Positions 1 to 23,639 of a stretch of 64,000 nt of DNA are shown piece by piece; the stretch's first letter is position 1, and each line of letters begins with the position of its first letter. The notes beneath the pieces are model-generated. The model did no database searches, had not been told where the DNA came from, and saw only the letters and a program-made list of their open reading frames with translations. A program made the translations under genes and the position numbers. The DNA comes from Osedax fenrisi (taxonomy: Eukaryota > Annelida > Polychaeta > Sabellida > Siboglinidae). The stretch spans positions 11,543,629 through 11,607,628 of the forward strand of contig OZ025241.1 in NCBI GenBank assembly GCA_964019155.1, given 5' to 3'.

Positions 1-527
1 TATAGGTTCTTAATACTTAATTATAGTTATTAAATACTTAATGACAATGATCTTCACTTGATGAATATTGATGTTAATGTATAAGTTATATTTATTAATT
101 ATAATGTTGGAATACAAATAAAATAATTGTAAAATATACATATTTTTGTGATGCGTATATCTCATAATTAATTACGCACACTACATATGTATATAGCTAT
201 AAAACTGTAATAATGATATTACTAATAATAACAACAATAACAAACGAATATAGTTACTAATTATAGGTTCCAATCGGGACCAATAAATAAATCTAATAAT
301 AACGTCAGTTATATAAATATCATAAAACATCTCTATTTCATTAAATGATATTAAACAAATAACGAGTAAGTATCCACGGTATTAAATTACTACTATTAAT
401 ACAGTTATTACAGTCAATGAACGTTATTGTTACTATACAATAGTTAAGAAAATATCATATATATGTTATGTACATAATAATAATATATATTCAATGAATC
501 TCATATATATATAAGTCGAATAAAATA
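1..527. other. AT-rich DNA, nothing recognised
   Basis: Short frames only; no splice-consistent coding sequence, RNA fold or element seen. Confidence 0.6.
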
Positions 528-801
528 TAAATAACGGATAAAAATGGACCCTCAATAAGTCATAAATTCGCACAGGTTATAAATAACTGTGATGGGCCCA
601 GGACAATACAAAACAAATAGTAAATATGTGTTTCTTGTGTTTTGAATAATTGTTTATTAAGTGCTCTTATAATGATAATCACAAGAGAAAAAACAAGAAC
701 TGCCGGGAGTCGAACCCGGGACCTCTGGCATATATGCCCTTAGAAGCTTGTTTGTGATTTAGCTTTCTAGCTTTCGACTGTCTCGCTGAGCCATATACCT
801 C

Positions 802-803
<2 letters not shown>
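528..803 (-). mobile_element. SINE family B, copy 1 (tRNA-derived)
   Basis: The tRNA-like head is at the right, read on the minus strand: an A-box-like TGGCTCAGCGAG, a stem AGCTAG/CTAGCT-type anticodon region, and a B-box region GGTTCGACTCC at about 700-715. The body shares blocks with the copy near 28.2 kb, including GGACAATACAAA and the segment TGTTTATTAAG. The head borders a (TA)n run at 806-854. Confidence 0.65.
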
Positions 804-859
<56 letters not shown>

Positions 860-1066
860 GCATATATATTAAAGTATACATGTAAATATGCATATGACTA
901 ATGTTACCAGTGTACACGATGCACGCGTGCATAATTAGCATACCGTTCGCCATACAATAGTCACGTTGTACAGGTACGCGTGTACCTACCTCTGTAGTTC
1001 GTAGTCGTCTGTACTTCGCTGAACCGGTACGACAATAAACTAACTATAACATACGATATACCACCT

Positions 1067-1407
1067 GTCAACAGTGTATCAATGGTGTATCAATAGGGTA
1101 TCAACAGGGTATTAATAGGGTATCAATAGAGTATCAACAGTGTATCAATAGGGTATCAATAGGGTATCAATAGGGTATTAATAGGGTATCAATAGGGTAT
1201 CAACAGTGTATCAATAGGGTATCAATAGGGTATCAATAGGGTATTAATAGGGTATCAATAGGGTATCAACAGTGTATCAATAGGGTATCAATAGGGTATC
1301 AATAGGGTATTAATAGGGTATCAATAGGGTATCAACAGTGTATCAATAGGGTATCAATAGGGTATCAATAGGGTATCAATAGGGTATCAATAGTGTATCA
1401 ATAGAGT
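1067..1407. repeat. 11-bp minisatellite with 66-bp higher-order repeat
   Basis: The basic unit is GGGTATCAATA. Variant units with GTG, AACA or ATTA recur every six units, so the marker GTGTATC appears at 1140, 1206, 1272 and 1338, exactly 66 bp apart. About 31 basic units are present, with irregular edges on the left. Confidence 0.92.
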
Positions 1408-1409
1408 AT

Positions 1410-1584
1410 ACGATATATACTGAAGAAGAACGATATATTTGTAGCGAGAAACATTATTTAGAACATGTATTAATAAATTAACATATATATATCATATTAA
1501 ATGTAGATGACATATTACATTATTTACTGTCTAATGTTTGTTCTGATATAAATACGATCGTAATATGGTTATCGAGACTACCAA

Positions 1585-1621
<37 letters not shown>

Positions 1622-2133
1622 GTATTAATTATGCATCAATACCAATTTAATAAGTAATATTATGAATATAATTATACACACACTAACACGTAATAGCTGT
1701 TTTCATGCTATGACTAACGTACATCTAGAACGTTCTATACACGTCTTCCAACGAAAACGAATACCTCTTATAACGAACATAAATATATTCGAGGACATAT
1801 CCTAGAGCGATACTTAAGAAGTGACATTCGGTGATGTTAAATAATGAATTATCATACGACCGCCCGTCTTCGATATAGATCAATATTTGATACTTTTATA
1901 TAAAATGCTACTTTGTATTTCACGATAGTCGATGACGTCAAGTGATATATTATTACGTAATCAGGTAGAGTGCGATAATTATATAATAATTATATAATAA
2001 TCGAAACCGTATATAATTATTATAAACATTATCATCTTGTTACATTATATCATAAGTATGTAATTATGTAATTATGTAATAAATAATATATATGATGTAA
2101 CCAACCTTTGTATGATTTATCTATTGATTATCG

Positions 2134-2197
<64 letters not shown>

Positions 2198-2533
2198 TAT
2201 GCACTTCCTGTATTACGGCATAAGTGGTTGATTAATGCCGATATCTCTAACTTTACTTGATTACATAATATCTTAATATAATGTTTAAAGCGACACTACC
2301 TTTTATTTGTCTAAATAATCTTCGCATTACATATATATATATAATTACAACAGATATGTCTAACTTATTTATAAAGAATAATATTAATATAATATAGTAT
2401 TAACAAACCGTACGAGAATACAAATATCATTGTGATCTTATTATCTATTTATTACTACCCACGATAATAATTCTATAGCGCCATCGTATAGGTTTCCAAT
2501 GTTAATAATTAAACTATAGTTATATATATATAC

Positions 2534-2577
<44 letters not shown>

Positions 2578-2583
2578 GTATAC
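1410..2583. other. AT-rich intergenic DNA with (TA)n tracts
   Basis: Long TA runs at 1587-1620, 2136-2192 and 2521-2575. The slightly GC-richer part at 1690-1960 has no open frame of note. Confidence 0.6.
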
Positions 2584-2591
2584 GTTATTAT

Positions 2592-2752
2592 TAGGGGCGC
2601 AGCAACATCGGGGGGCGGGGGGGGGGGGTATGTCCCCCCACTTTAAAATCTAGAGGGACCTCCTATGTATTGATCCCCCCCCCACTTTTACCACAACATA
2701 CATTTTTATTGGTTTGTCCCCCTACATACACACCATCGTTCCGACGCCTCTA
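2592..2752. mobile_element. hAT-type MITE, 161 bp
   Basis: The ends are imperfect inverted repeats: TAGGGGCGCAGCAAC at the left, and TAGAGGCGTCGGAAC reading inward from the right. The flanking 8 bp GTTATTAT at 2584-2591 and 2753-2760 are identical, an 8-bp target duplication as made by hAT transposases. The interior is G/C-homopolymer rich and noncoding. Confidence 0.8.
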
Positions 2753-2760
2753 GTTATTAT

Positions 2761-3444
2761 AATAAAATGCTTTAATAATACAACTATTTATTGTTAATTC
2801 GATACGAACATTATTTGTACCTAAAATATATAATTCATATGAAACCAAAGTAATTTAAATATAAACCCAGTCTTATATTATACAACGCCTTCACCAAAAC
2901 TGAATCTTCATACCAAATTCCATTATTCGTTTACCCCTGACCAACTAACTGTAGATTTCGCTCCGAAATCTTACGTCTGCTCAATCAACGAGCGTATCGT
3001 TTCATGAGATTAGGTATGAGAGTTCCACACGATACAAGCTATTCAACTTTACTATAGTCTGCCATATTTTAAAACCGGATACCAGTTAATATTTATTTAA
3101 ATCATAAATTAAAAATAACTTACTACCAAATGCGACCATTTAACCAATATTATATAATATACATTGTCTCTATAGCGTATAGAGACAATGTAACTAATAG
3201 AGTAATATTAGTTATGATTGTTATTATTGTATTTTATGGTTACTATTTGTATTATTATTTGTATTATTTAAAAACAATCGCTAATAACTCTTACAAGAAT
3301 ATTAATTATATATATATAAAACGGACATGTTATATAAAGACCTATAATCAATCAATCAATCAAAAACTAAATATTAATATATTTTCTTAGAAATAGAATT
3401 TAGTATAGTATATAATACATTTACACACACATACACCTACACAC

Positions 3445-3491
<47 letters not shown>

Positions 3492-4248
3492 TTTAATTAT
3501 AATTCTATAGAATTATAATAATAAATAGTAAATATAGTAAATTAGTAAATATAATATTTAGAATTAAATAAAGAGGTGCAAACATATATATTAGTTATTA
3601 GATGACATCAAACATAGATATATATATATATATATATTGAATGATAATAAATTGATTGATTATAATAATCATATATAAGAATAACACATAGGTGTACAGT
3701 GTACACATAAGAGCACCTACGAAAGCGTATGTGTGAGAAGGCATATTTTATATCCAAGCTATGCTTGAGAAATATGCATGATGGAGAGTTACTAAAATAT
3801 ATTATACAATTAGATATATCATATTTCTACAATTATAATATAATTTAAAAATTGAATTTGATCTTAAATTGTATATTTAAAATATAGTTTATATTTTAGT
3901 TAGGTAAACAACTATTAATAAATTGTGAATAATAACATAATAAAAGCATCGTTTATAAATATAATAAAATCCTATATAAAATATAATAATAAAAATGTCG
4001 TAAATTAAAATTGTCTTTAAAATAAAAAGAAGTAAATTAATCATAAATTCGGTAAATGTGTTTATGATAAAATATAATACATTGCAAAACATTTATTTGC
4101 ATAATTAAACATACGATATTCTGTATAATAGACTTACAACCAATTGTTATTGTCTATTTATAGTAATTGTCTATATTGTTCTTATACACAATATTCATTA
4201 TATTTATATAATATATGTTAATTATACATATTATTATTATCGTGTAGC

Positions 4249-4343
<95 letters not shown>

Positions 4344-5699
4344 ATAATAATGAAGAGCATCGTAATAGGATATCATATTTCTAATTAAATAAATTATATA
4401 TGTATATATAAATAAATAATAAGACAAATTAATAGTAAACCATGATTCATAATCATAAAGTAATTAACATTCATGTGTGTGCGCTATACTATAGTAATAC
4501 CACTACGGTATAGTATTACGTATACTCCGCTTGTAATAACAGTAATAACTGAATTAATTGTAATTCTAGGTAGGATATCATAATCGTGATATATTTATTA
4601 TTATTGTCCGGAGTTTTTGTATAGATGATTCCATAGATTTGTGTTTACAATTTTTTCTAGAGTTAAATATGTACGTGTATACACTGTCTTTAGTTTATTG
4701 TTATAAGGTATACAACCACCTTCAACCCAGTGTATGCAATACGTTTTGTACTGGTGTGCAAATAAATGATATAAAATATATTTACAGAATATTTTATTCA
4801 AGAATGCTAAAAATCGTTTTAAAAGCAGTAAAATATAATATATTTAAATTTCGAATTGAAAAAGTTGATATTTTATTCGAAACATATATTTTTCATAAAT
4901 ATTTTTTTATAAATAACCTGTTTTAAAAGCCTTTATATGTGTGTATGTGTATGCATGTGTGTGTATATGTCAATGTGTGTGTGCGTGTATATATATATAT
5001 ATATATATATAGTTTCTTTGTCCCCGAATTACACATATATAGCTGTGTAATAATATCTCTGTTCTCTGTGCACAATGTAGAACTAGGTCATATATCATAT
5101 ATCATCGTAAAGCTAATTATTAATATATTATCTAATACTACTAATTCACATTAATATTTCCTACTGTAGTTCTCACGTTCACTGACATGTAATTTCTGAG
5201 GCCCCCCACATATTATGTAGTTTTCTATTTTTATATTGCTACTTCGCATACAATCCATTATGACATATAGTATAGGTCATTAAATAATATTTTTAAATGG
5301 GCAATTTTTTTTACTGGTTGTTTTTACTTTGTGGATTAAATTTGAAGCCATTCGTATGTGTATTTAGTGAAATATCATCGATATAGTAGTCACGTGACAA
5401 TCGGGGACGATATTGAGGATGGGGACGAAGTAGTATATGACACCGGCCTTTAAGAGATGAAACACATTTATTTTACAATCTAGGCACATCCAGGATGATA
5501 CATAATTGGAGTTGAATACGCAGATATTATTAATTCAATAAGAATATTCTAGTTTACTTCAGTTTATTTTCTAGGTTTATTTTAAAAATAGCTAAGCATT
5601 ATATTACATTAGCTTACATATAATACATAGTTAACAACATATGATTGATCTACGACTAAATATAACCACGTGGTCCCACCCCCCCCCCCACGTGTTCAG
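2761..5699. other. upstream of GPCR: no exon identified
   Basis: AT-rich with TA runs and a palindrome at 3162-3190 (ACATTGTCTCTATA and inverse). The missing first GPCR exon should lie here or left of the window; I found no convincing TM1 start ending in phase 1. Confidence 0.5.
4249..4341. repeat. (TA)n microsatellite, ~90 bp
   Basis: One of the longest pure TA runs in the window; the Ile-Tyr frames over it are not genes. Confidence 0.97.
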
Positions 5700-16907
<11,208 letters not shown>

Positions 16908-17034
16908 GTCACCGTTAAGTAGGTCACCGCCGGGTAGATCTACGTGGCGTCCACCCCCGTCACTTCGTTATCACTTCGATATGTGCACGTCATTCACTTT
17001 GGGTGTTAATTGTGTATACTGAAGCTGTTCATAT

Positions 17035-17155
17035 AGACATATGTACGGTGTACATTGTACACTATACTATGTACAATGTACAGTATACATAGTACGCTGT
17101 ACATTGTACAGTTTACAATGTACATTGTACATTGTACAGTGTACATTATACACTC
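17035..17155. repeat. GTACA-rich cryptic repeat past the GPCR stop
   Basis: Repeated TGTACAATGTACA-like words in both orientations, about ten copies over 120 bp, forming many possible hairpins. A smaller island of the same words is at 7392-7430 in an upstream GPCR intron. Confidence 0.75.
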
Positions 17156-17486
17156 GGTTGATACATCGCTAGATACAACGTTACAATGTCTATATCCCCA
17201 CACGCCGAACTCGCTCAGTTAAACACTTCATCCCACGTCGTATCGTCTACTTCGACATGTCGTTATACGTATCGTTCACTAACCGCCAGTGTCGTTATCG
17301 AAACAAAAGAACCCTCATATAACGAAGCTACCGATGATTTTATAGTAAATATTTTACGATTAATACATTCGCGTGTATACTAATATAAGCGCGAACACAA
17401 TAGTATTTTATGGGTAACGTTACATAGTTCAAACATTAATTTGATAGTTAAATTTAAATTTAAAAACTATATATATATATATATAG

Positions 17487-17524
<38 letters not shown>

Positions 17525-17781
17525 GCAATTCGAATTATATCATTTGTTAAAATGTGATGCAATTTTTTATTAGTATTATACATATATTTATATTACACTT
17601 TTCTATGTGGTCAAGTCATTGTTTTTATATACTCGATGAATGACCCTGATGAACATCGTGTTTATGTTTATGTATTGTGATCATGCAATTAAGTACACTT
17701 TTCTATTATATGTATTTGAATATAGTATTTGTATAAATATAACTATAGTTACTAAAACTATAATATAGATATGATATAAAA

Positions 17782-17785
<4 letters not shown>

Positions 17786-17875
<90 letters not shown>
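17786..17875. repeat. (TA)n microsatellite abutting pogo-like element
   Basis: About 90 bp of TA with one CA interruption, ending exactly at the pogo-like terminus, consistent with insertion at a TA. Confidence 0.95.
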
Positions 17876-18400
17876 CAGTAGAAGCTCGGTAACTCAACAT
17901 GCCGATAACTCAACATTGCCGATAACTCAACATCCACAAATATTTGGTTGGATTCGTATCTTTTACATGTTAACAAAAACACTATTACTCAACAAATATA
18001 ACTCAACATACATATAACTCAACATCGTTTTTATAATCCTAGCCTATACATTACATGTAAATATACATCGGATAACTCAACATTTATGAAAAATCAAAAT
18101 ATCACAAACATATGTTGTTGGATTCGTATCTTTTACATGTAATAAAACTACATTGCTCAATAAATATAATTCAACATACATTATTCAACATGGTTTTATT
18201 TAATAATATATGGATATAAATATATAAACGTAAAAATACAATTACAATTATTATATTATCATACGAGTACTATTTTTAATGCATTTATGTGAACAAAACA
18301 TTAATTAAGTCATTAATTTATACATCCGATAACTCAACATACTCGCTAACTCAACATGAAAACTCCGTCCCGTCAATGTTGAGTTATCGAGCTTTGACTA
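17876..18400. mobile_element. pogo/Tigger-like nonautonomous element
   Basis: Ends CAGTAGAAGCTCGGTAACTC and, inverted at the right, TAGTCAAAGCTCGATAACTC, with TA on both sides. CAGT...CTCG ends and a TA target are typical of pogo/Tigger elements of the Tc1/mariner superfamily. The subterminal motif GATAACTCAACAT is repeated at least eight times, in direct orientation inside and inverted at the right end. No transposase frame. Confidence 0.72.
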
Positions 18401-18764
18401 TATATATTACATTTTTATAATATTTATATTGTATTCTTATGATGTATTTGTATTGTCAAAATATAAATGATATTATTACATTTGTTAATATGTTAAATAT
18501 ATATATTACTTGTTATATTCATTTATAAAATTTATGAAATGAAATTTGTGTATACTTTAATTTATTTACATAATATTACTGTATACATATTATTGGTAAT
18601 AAGTTAATATAAGTTATGTTATTTGTAACATTATATTCACGTACGGTAAATTAAAATCTTTCCTAGGATATAAAGATTGATATCTACTTTTCTTTAACAC
18701 TAGTTAGTAAACAAAGATCATAGCGTGCAAGAAATAATAAAGTAAATATACAATACTTACCTTA

Positions 18765-18905
18765 CCAGGTCGAGCTCGCTCGGCATTTCATGAATCGTTA
18801 TCTCCACCCATCTCGATCTTGCATTGCATGTATGGAGCACGGACTAGTGAGCTTACTATGTATGGAGTAGCGACCGCACATTGTATCTAGCTACCGAAAG
18901 CAAAA
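18765..18905. mobile_element. rearranged RTE-like LINE fragment (3' end joined to inverted 5' part)
   Basis: CTTACCAGGTCGAGCTCGCT at 18770 matches the 3' end of the RTE-like LINE at 39061 in the same (minus) orientation. From about 18853, TATGTATGGAGTAGCGACCG and TCTAGCTACCGAAAGCAAAA match the LINE's 5' region at 42100-42148 but in the opposite orientation. The 3 kb between is missing. This resembles twin-priming insertions of LINEs. Confidence 0.65.
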
Positions 18906-18956
18906 CATGACAAAACAATCTACAACATACAATACAATTTATAATACAGAACGTTT

Positions 18957-19027
18957 ACCACGTGGTTACTTTGGTTACTATGGTTAACGTGGTTACTATG
19001 GTTACCGTGGTTACTATGGTTACTATG
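18957..19027. repeat. 9-bp minisatellite GGTTACTAT
   Basis: About eight units of GGTTACTAT with GTGGTTAC variants. The apparent Asn-His-Ser frame on the opposite strand is a by-product. Confidence 0.8.
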
Positions 19028-19380
19028 AATATGATAGTCATCAGATGTCGATGAAAGGTGGTAGTTCTTGCATTTGTTCTTGAAGTGTGTTTGAATTTGG
19101 GTTCCAGGGGTGGCTAGTGCAAACATAGTAATGTTCGTTCCAAGTTTTTTCCTACGAATTTAGGTTTCAGTCATGACGATATAGATATTAGATCTCATGT
19201 TTTAAGAGGGGGGGGGGGGGTGTGAAAGGTAATCATTCGATACAGATAATAATCGTATTTATTCAGTAGGTAATAATAATAATAAACATAGATATGATTA
19301 TAGAATGGTTATTACTTTCAGTTGGAAACTTCTATGTCGATTATTTGTAAAACGAATTCGTTAAAGTATACATATATCAG

Positions 19381-19992
19381 TAGGGGAGAGAAGGGGGTAG
19401 TGGCCGAGGACGTATTAGTGGCCATTTTAATTAACGCTTAAATGGTGCTTAATAGGATAAAAGTTCTATAAACAATATTTAGAGAATCAAAATATCTATA
19501 ATATATAATACAATTTTTTTTAAAATAATTAATTAATTACTCTAATTTATTATATAATCATTTTTTTGCCAAATTTTGATAAAAACATGATTATATATAT
19601 TTATGCTTATTTATGTGTAAGAGTATGTGCATATATAATTAAATTATTGAATCAAATAAGGTGCGTATGCATCATAAATATAATTATTTAATATTACATA
19701 ATTAACAAAATATAAATCGAATACATTACGAGATACCTATCGCATTTTCTGGTACTATCGACCACTACTACGGCCTTGCCTTATTTTAGTGATTTTTTTA
19801 ATAAATAATCAAACGTTTTTATTATTAGGTTAAACACGTATAAAGTACTTTATAAAAAAGTGAAATCATAGTATTCTAGAACTATTTCTAGTTAATTCAA
19901 CAAAATAAGAGACTAAAATTCAGTATTTATCGATATATTAGAAATCTTCTGAGGCATATTAATTATCGGCCACTACCCTCTTCCCTCCCCTA
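19381..19992. mobile_element. nonautonomous DNA element, GGGGAGAGAAGGGGGTAGTGG ends
   Basis: The left end TAGGGGAGAGAAGGGGGTAG is mirrored at the right by CACTACCCTCTTCCCTCCCC followed by TA. Subterminal GTAGTGGCC-like motifs recur (19398, 19425 and 19760 region). TA on each side fits a TA target site. About 610 bp, noncoding. Confidence 0.75.
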
Positions 19993-20897
19993 GGGGAAAG
20001 TAACCGAATACAGACAGTGCCCAAATACGGACACTCTCGGTATCTCAGAAACCATAAATCCTACAAAAAAATGTTTAATGAATAACAAATTCATAATTAT
20101 AAAAATAGTCTAAAAAAGTATTTTTTATTTTTGAATTATACAAAATATTACTAATATATCCAATAAACTGGTTTTTTTTATTACGTTTTTAAATTTATGA
20201 AAAAAAATGTCTACTTAAAACCTTCTCAAGATTATACAAATGTATCGATATAAAATATAACACTATATTATCAACAAATAAAGCATTCTAAAAATTGTAT
20301 TTTTAATTTCTAAATTTTTTATCAAATATTCATTAAGTTATATGCATATATAGAGCTCATATAAGTTCCTAATACGGACACTCTAAATGTCTTAATACGG
20401 ACACCCTATAACCAATCAGCGCGCAGCGTATGAACAATTCTGATTTTCATAAAAATTGCGTGCATTATAATATTAATACCACCAATAAAGCTAATTCTAA
20501 AAAATTATTATTTAGATACATAAATTGTATTATTAATTAAAATATTATAAAAATAAATAAATTATTAACTAGTTAAATTATAATATATTTTTTTTTAAAT
20601 TAATTTTAATTAACGTAATTGTTATTTGTCTGATTAATTCATAAATAATATATAGTTTATCTAGAGATATATAGGGTGTCCGTATTATAACACAGGGTGT
20701 CCGTATTCGGACATGGGTACCGAATACGGACACCCCCGTTATCTATGGAATTAAAAGATCAAATAAAATTTTAAAATCACAATAATATCTATAATCATAT
20801 AATATTAATATGTTGTAATTTTTGAATAAAAATAATGAGTTATAAAAAGTTAAGACCATTTATTGTGAAAGTGTCCGTATTAGGTTACTTTCCCCTA
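19991..20897. mobile_element. nonautonomous DNA element, GGGGAAAGTAACCGAATAC ends
   Basis: Left end GGGGAAAGTAACCGAATAC; right end mirrors it with GTGTCCGTATTAGGTTACTT then TCCCCTA. The subterminal motif GTGTCCGTATT occurs several times inside, in both orientations (20375-20410, 20677-20740). The left TA at 19991-19992 is also the right TA of the preceding element. Noncoding. Confidence 0.78.
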
Positions 20898-21429
20898 TAT
20901 ACATATATAGGGACTTGTAAAATAGTTATTTTTCTTTATACGTTATACCATATTCTATAGATTAGATAATGGATCTGTTAGTTATTCGGTTAATGATTGT
21001 AAAGTATTTCTTACAATACTTGAGTAGAATAGGAATTCCATAGTGTAGACCTATACTACACTATGTAGTATAGGTATAATTATGTATATAGATATAATTA
21101 AGTGTATATTAGGCATATAGTAAGTGCGGTTTCTGTGATGTACTTGTGTACTTATAAAATTAAGTTTTTTATTTTAAGAATATTATAATTATAATAAATA
21201 TATATATATATACATAAACATTATTTCTAAAATATTTTATATCTGTAAATATTAAACAATATACACTATATAGTATAGATATATAAGGTATACCTTATAT
21301 ATATAATGTAATTATTTTTCAGATTAAAATACACTTGGGTTCAGAGAGTGAACAGGATTTAAATATATAGTTAAATAATAGTTTAAATTTAATAAAAATA
21401 TATTTCAAGTAATAATACTGTAAAAATAA

Positions 21430-21504
21430 GTTTCCGCCGGGGCTCGAACCCAGGACCTTTCGCGTGTTAGGCGAACGTGATGACCAGCACTACACTACGG
21501 AAAC
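21430..21504 (-). tRNA. tRNA-Val(AAC)
   Basis: Reading on the minus strand from 21504: acceptor GTTTCCG pairs with CGGAAAC, the anticodon region is CGTTCGCCTAACACGCG with anticodon AAC, and the T arm carries GGTTCGAGCC (B box). One G-U pair occurs in the T stem and the D loop is slightly long. A run of five T's follows within about 10 nt on the minus strand, a normal Pol III terminator. No intron. Fold and B box support a functional gene. Confidence 0.85.
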
Positions 21505-22562
21505 TGATATATCATTATACATAAATTAATATATATTAATTTATTATTATTTTTCAACATAAATCATGTCTGTAAATAATTTATTATAATATTAATTTAT
21601 CCTTATAATTAAGTTTTTTACATACTTATTAAATTAAACATATGATATTATATTATATAATATATTTATTTGATAAAATTCAATTATTCAAGTAATTTTT
21701 TACTAATAATTAATAATTTAATAATAAAATAATTAAATCATTTTTAAAATGTAAATTAAATATAAATAAATTATAAAATTTAATATAAATTTAATAATTA
21801 TAATAATAATATGGTCTTTATTTGCTATTTTCAAAGATTTTTCATAGGCAAATATGTATGTATAGTTATTATAGGTATTATTATAATAATTATATAGGTA
21901 TAACAATACGATTTGTTGTATTGATTCTAGTATAAAATAATTAATACCATTGGAAAGAGCATGAAAAAGTAATATAAGAGTCATATATTAATATTTTAAT
22001 CAGACAAATTAAAAAAAAGTTATAGCTCAAAAAATGGCAAATTTATTAGTATAAAATTAGCCAATATTTACATGTGAAGTATACACATTGTTTGGTCATA
22101 AAAATAAAATTTAATGTACAGCTTTTGTTAATTAATATTAGACATACATTTTTTCACACATTGTTCTTTTAAATATATTCTATAATATTTAATTATAAAA
22201 AGTATAATATTTTTTTCCAAATGGTCAATATTATACTGGTCATTTATTTTTTTAATATTTTTTTATATAATTTTTAATATTTTTTTTAAATTAATCTTTT
22301 CTTATAAATTATTATTTGTTATAAAATATGTTATAAAAATTATATTACTTTTGCAAAATATTTTAAATTTTGTTCAACAAATTATATTTTATATAAATTA
22401 ATTTTCTAGCATTATTTCCATTAAAAATTACCAAATTAATATGTATGTATACAATTAATTGAATAATAGTTATCTATAATGTATGTATTTAAATTTCCAT
22501 TTTAAATTATCTGTATCCAATATGGCTATCGTATTTTTTGATTACGATATATGCACAGAGCT

Positions 22563-22592
22563 AGAGAGAAATTTCTCTCTAGCTCTATGGAT
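22563..22592. repeat. 30-bp palindrome
   Basis: AGAGCTAGAGAGAAA is followed directly by its inverse; isolated in AT-rich DNA with no neighbouring gene. Confidence 0.85.
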
Positions 22593-22880
22593 ATATGGGA
22601 TTACATTTAAAATAATCGTTTCAGTATTGTTAACAATACTGTGTATTCACACAAGTTTACATCATAATTATTATTAATAATGAATATATGGTATACCATA
22701 TATATATATAATATCAGATACATTGTTATTATAATTTTAAATTATGTAGCGATAGGTAGGTATATAGGTATACCTATATAAAATATGTTAAATCTAAACC
22801 CGGAAATTGTTAGCAAAACCTACAGGAACCATATTCGATATTCTCCTCTTAATAGAATATATCCTTTAGCTTCCCAGCTT

Positions 22881-23010
22881 AATGTTTGATAGGTATGAAC
22901 ACTCCGGCGAAATCGCTGCGATTTTTCTGCAAAATAGTAGACGAAAATGTTTGATAGGTGTGAATACTCCGGCGAAATCGCTGCGAGTTTGCTGAGTATT
23001 TTGCTGTAAA
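22881..23010. repeat. 65-bp direct repeat, two copies
   Basis: AATGTTTGATAGGTRTGAA and CTCCGGCGAAATCGCTGCGA occur at 22881 and again at 22946. The block is followed at 23064-23090 by a GAACGCAGCTT inverted repeat, so it may be part of a decayed DNA element. Confidence 0.7.
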
Positions 23011-23235
23011 ATAGTATGCAACATTCTGTCTCGACGATTTTGCAAGCAAAATCGCTATATGTGAACGCAGCTTAAAGCTGCGTTCAAATAGAATATTTAT
23101 GTATAAATGAATCTAAATGAATATTTATGTATAGGCTACATTATAAATTCATAACATATTTATATATAAAATAAAATGAATAATGTTTATATAAAATGAA
23201 AGTATATAGGTACATTTTATTTTAAAAGAGATTCA

Positions 23236-23620
23236 ATAGCAGAATTACATAATTCCGTTATCTTATAAGCCTCCAATATTTTATTTGCATTATAGCTGAC
23301 CGCAACATTCATCTGAAGTTTCATACATCACCTATAAGTTGATAAGTAGATAAGTGCATTAAATTAATAAGGGACAATATTTAAAAAACTATATGATTAT
23401 ATTATACAGGAATTATACTCAAAGATGGTTAGATATGATTATTAGGTTATAAATGGTTTTGGGAGATATATTATTGAGTTAACCTAAATTTGTTAACAGA
23501 AGAATTCCATAATTCCGGTGTCTTTTCACAGCTTTGTTTCCAATGTTTATAGGCGTTAGGGGCAGGCCGCAAAATTCATCTGATGTTCATACATCATCTA
23601 GAAAATAGAGGAAATTATTG
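23236..23620. repeat. diverged direct duplication
   Basis: The segment from AGAATTACATAATTCCG to CATACATCACCTA (23239-23340) is repeated at 23498-23602 as AGAATTCCATAATTCCG to CATACATCATCTA with many differences. No frame is conserved. Confidence 0.6.
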
Positions 23621-23639
23621 TATCAAGGGGGGGGTGTTA

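Noticed and set aside
1067..1407. Possible CRISPR or telomere-like array
   Set aside because: Units of 11 bp without spacers, in an animal genome; GGGTATCAATA is not a telomere repeat.
4218..4427. Reading frame of alternating Ile and Tyr
   Set aside because: Pure translation of a (TA)n run; the same applies to similar frames at 759-953, 17706-17982 and in the array units.
5385..5440. Candidate N-terminal GPCR exon (acidic segment SHVTIGDDIEDGDE)
   Set aside because: It has a GT-like donor but no TM1 start and cannot supply the missing half of TM1; support too weak.
17186..17383. 65-codon frame after the GPCR
   Set aside because: Ser/Thr-rich chance frame over the gene's 3' flank, no recognised domain, and the GPCR already ends at 16907.
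18920..19126. 68-codon frame on - with Asn-His-Ser repeats
   Set aside because: Product of the 9-bp GGTTACTAT minisatellite.
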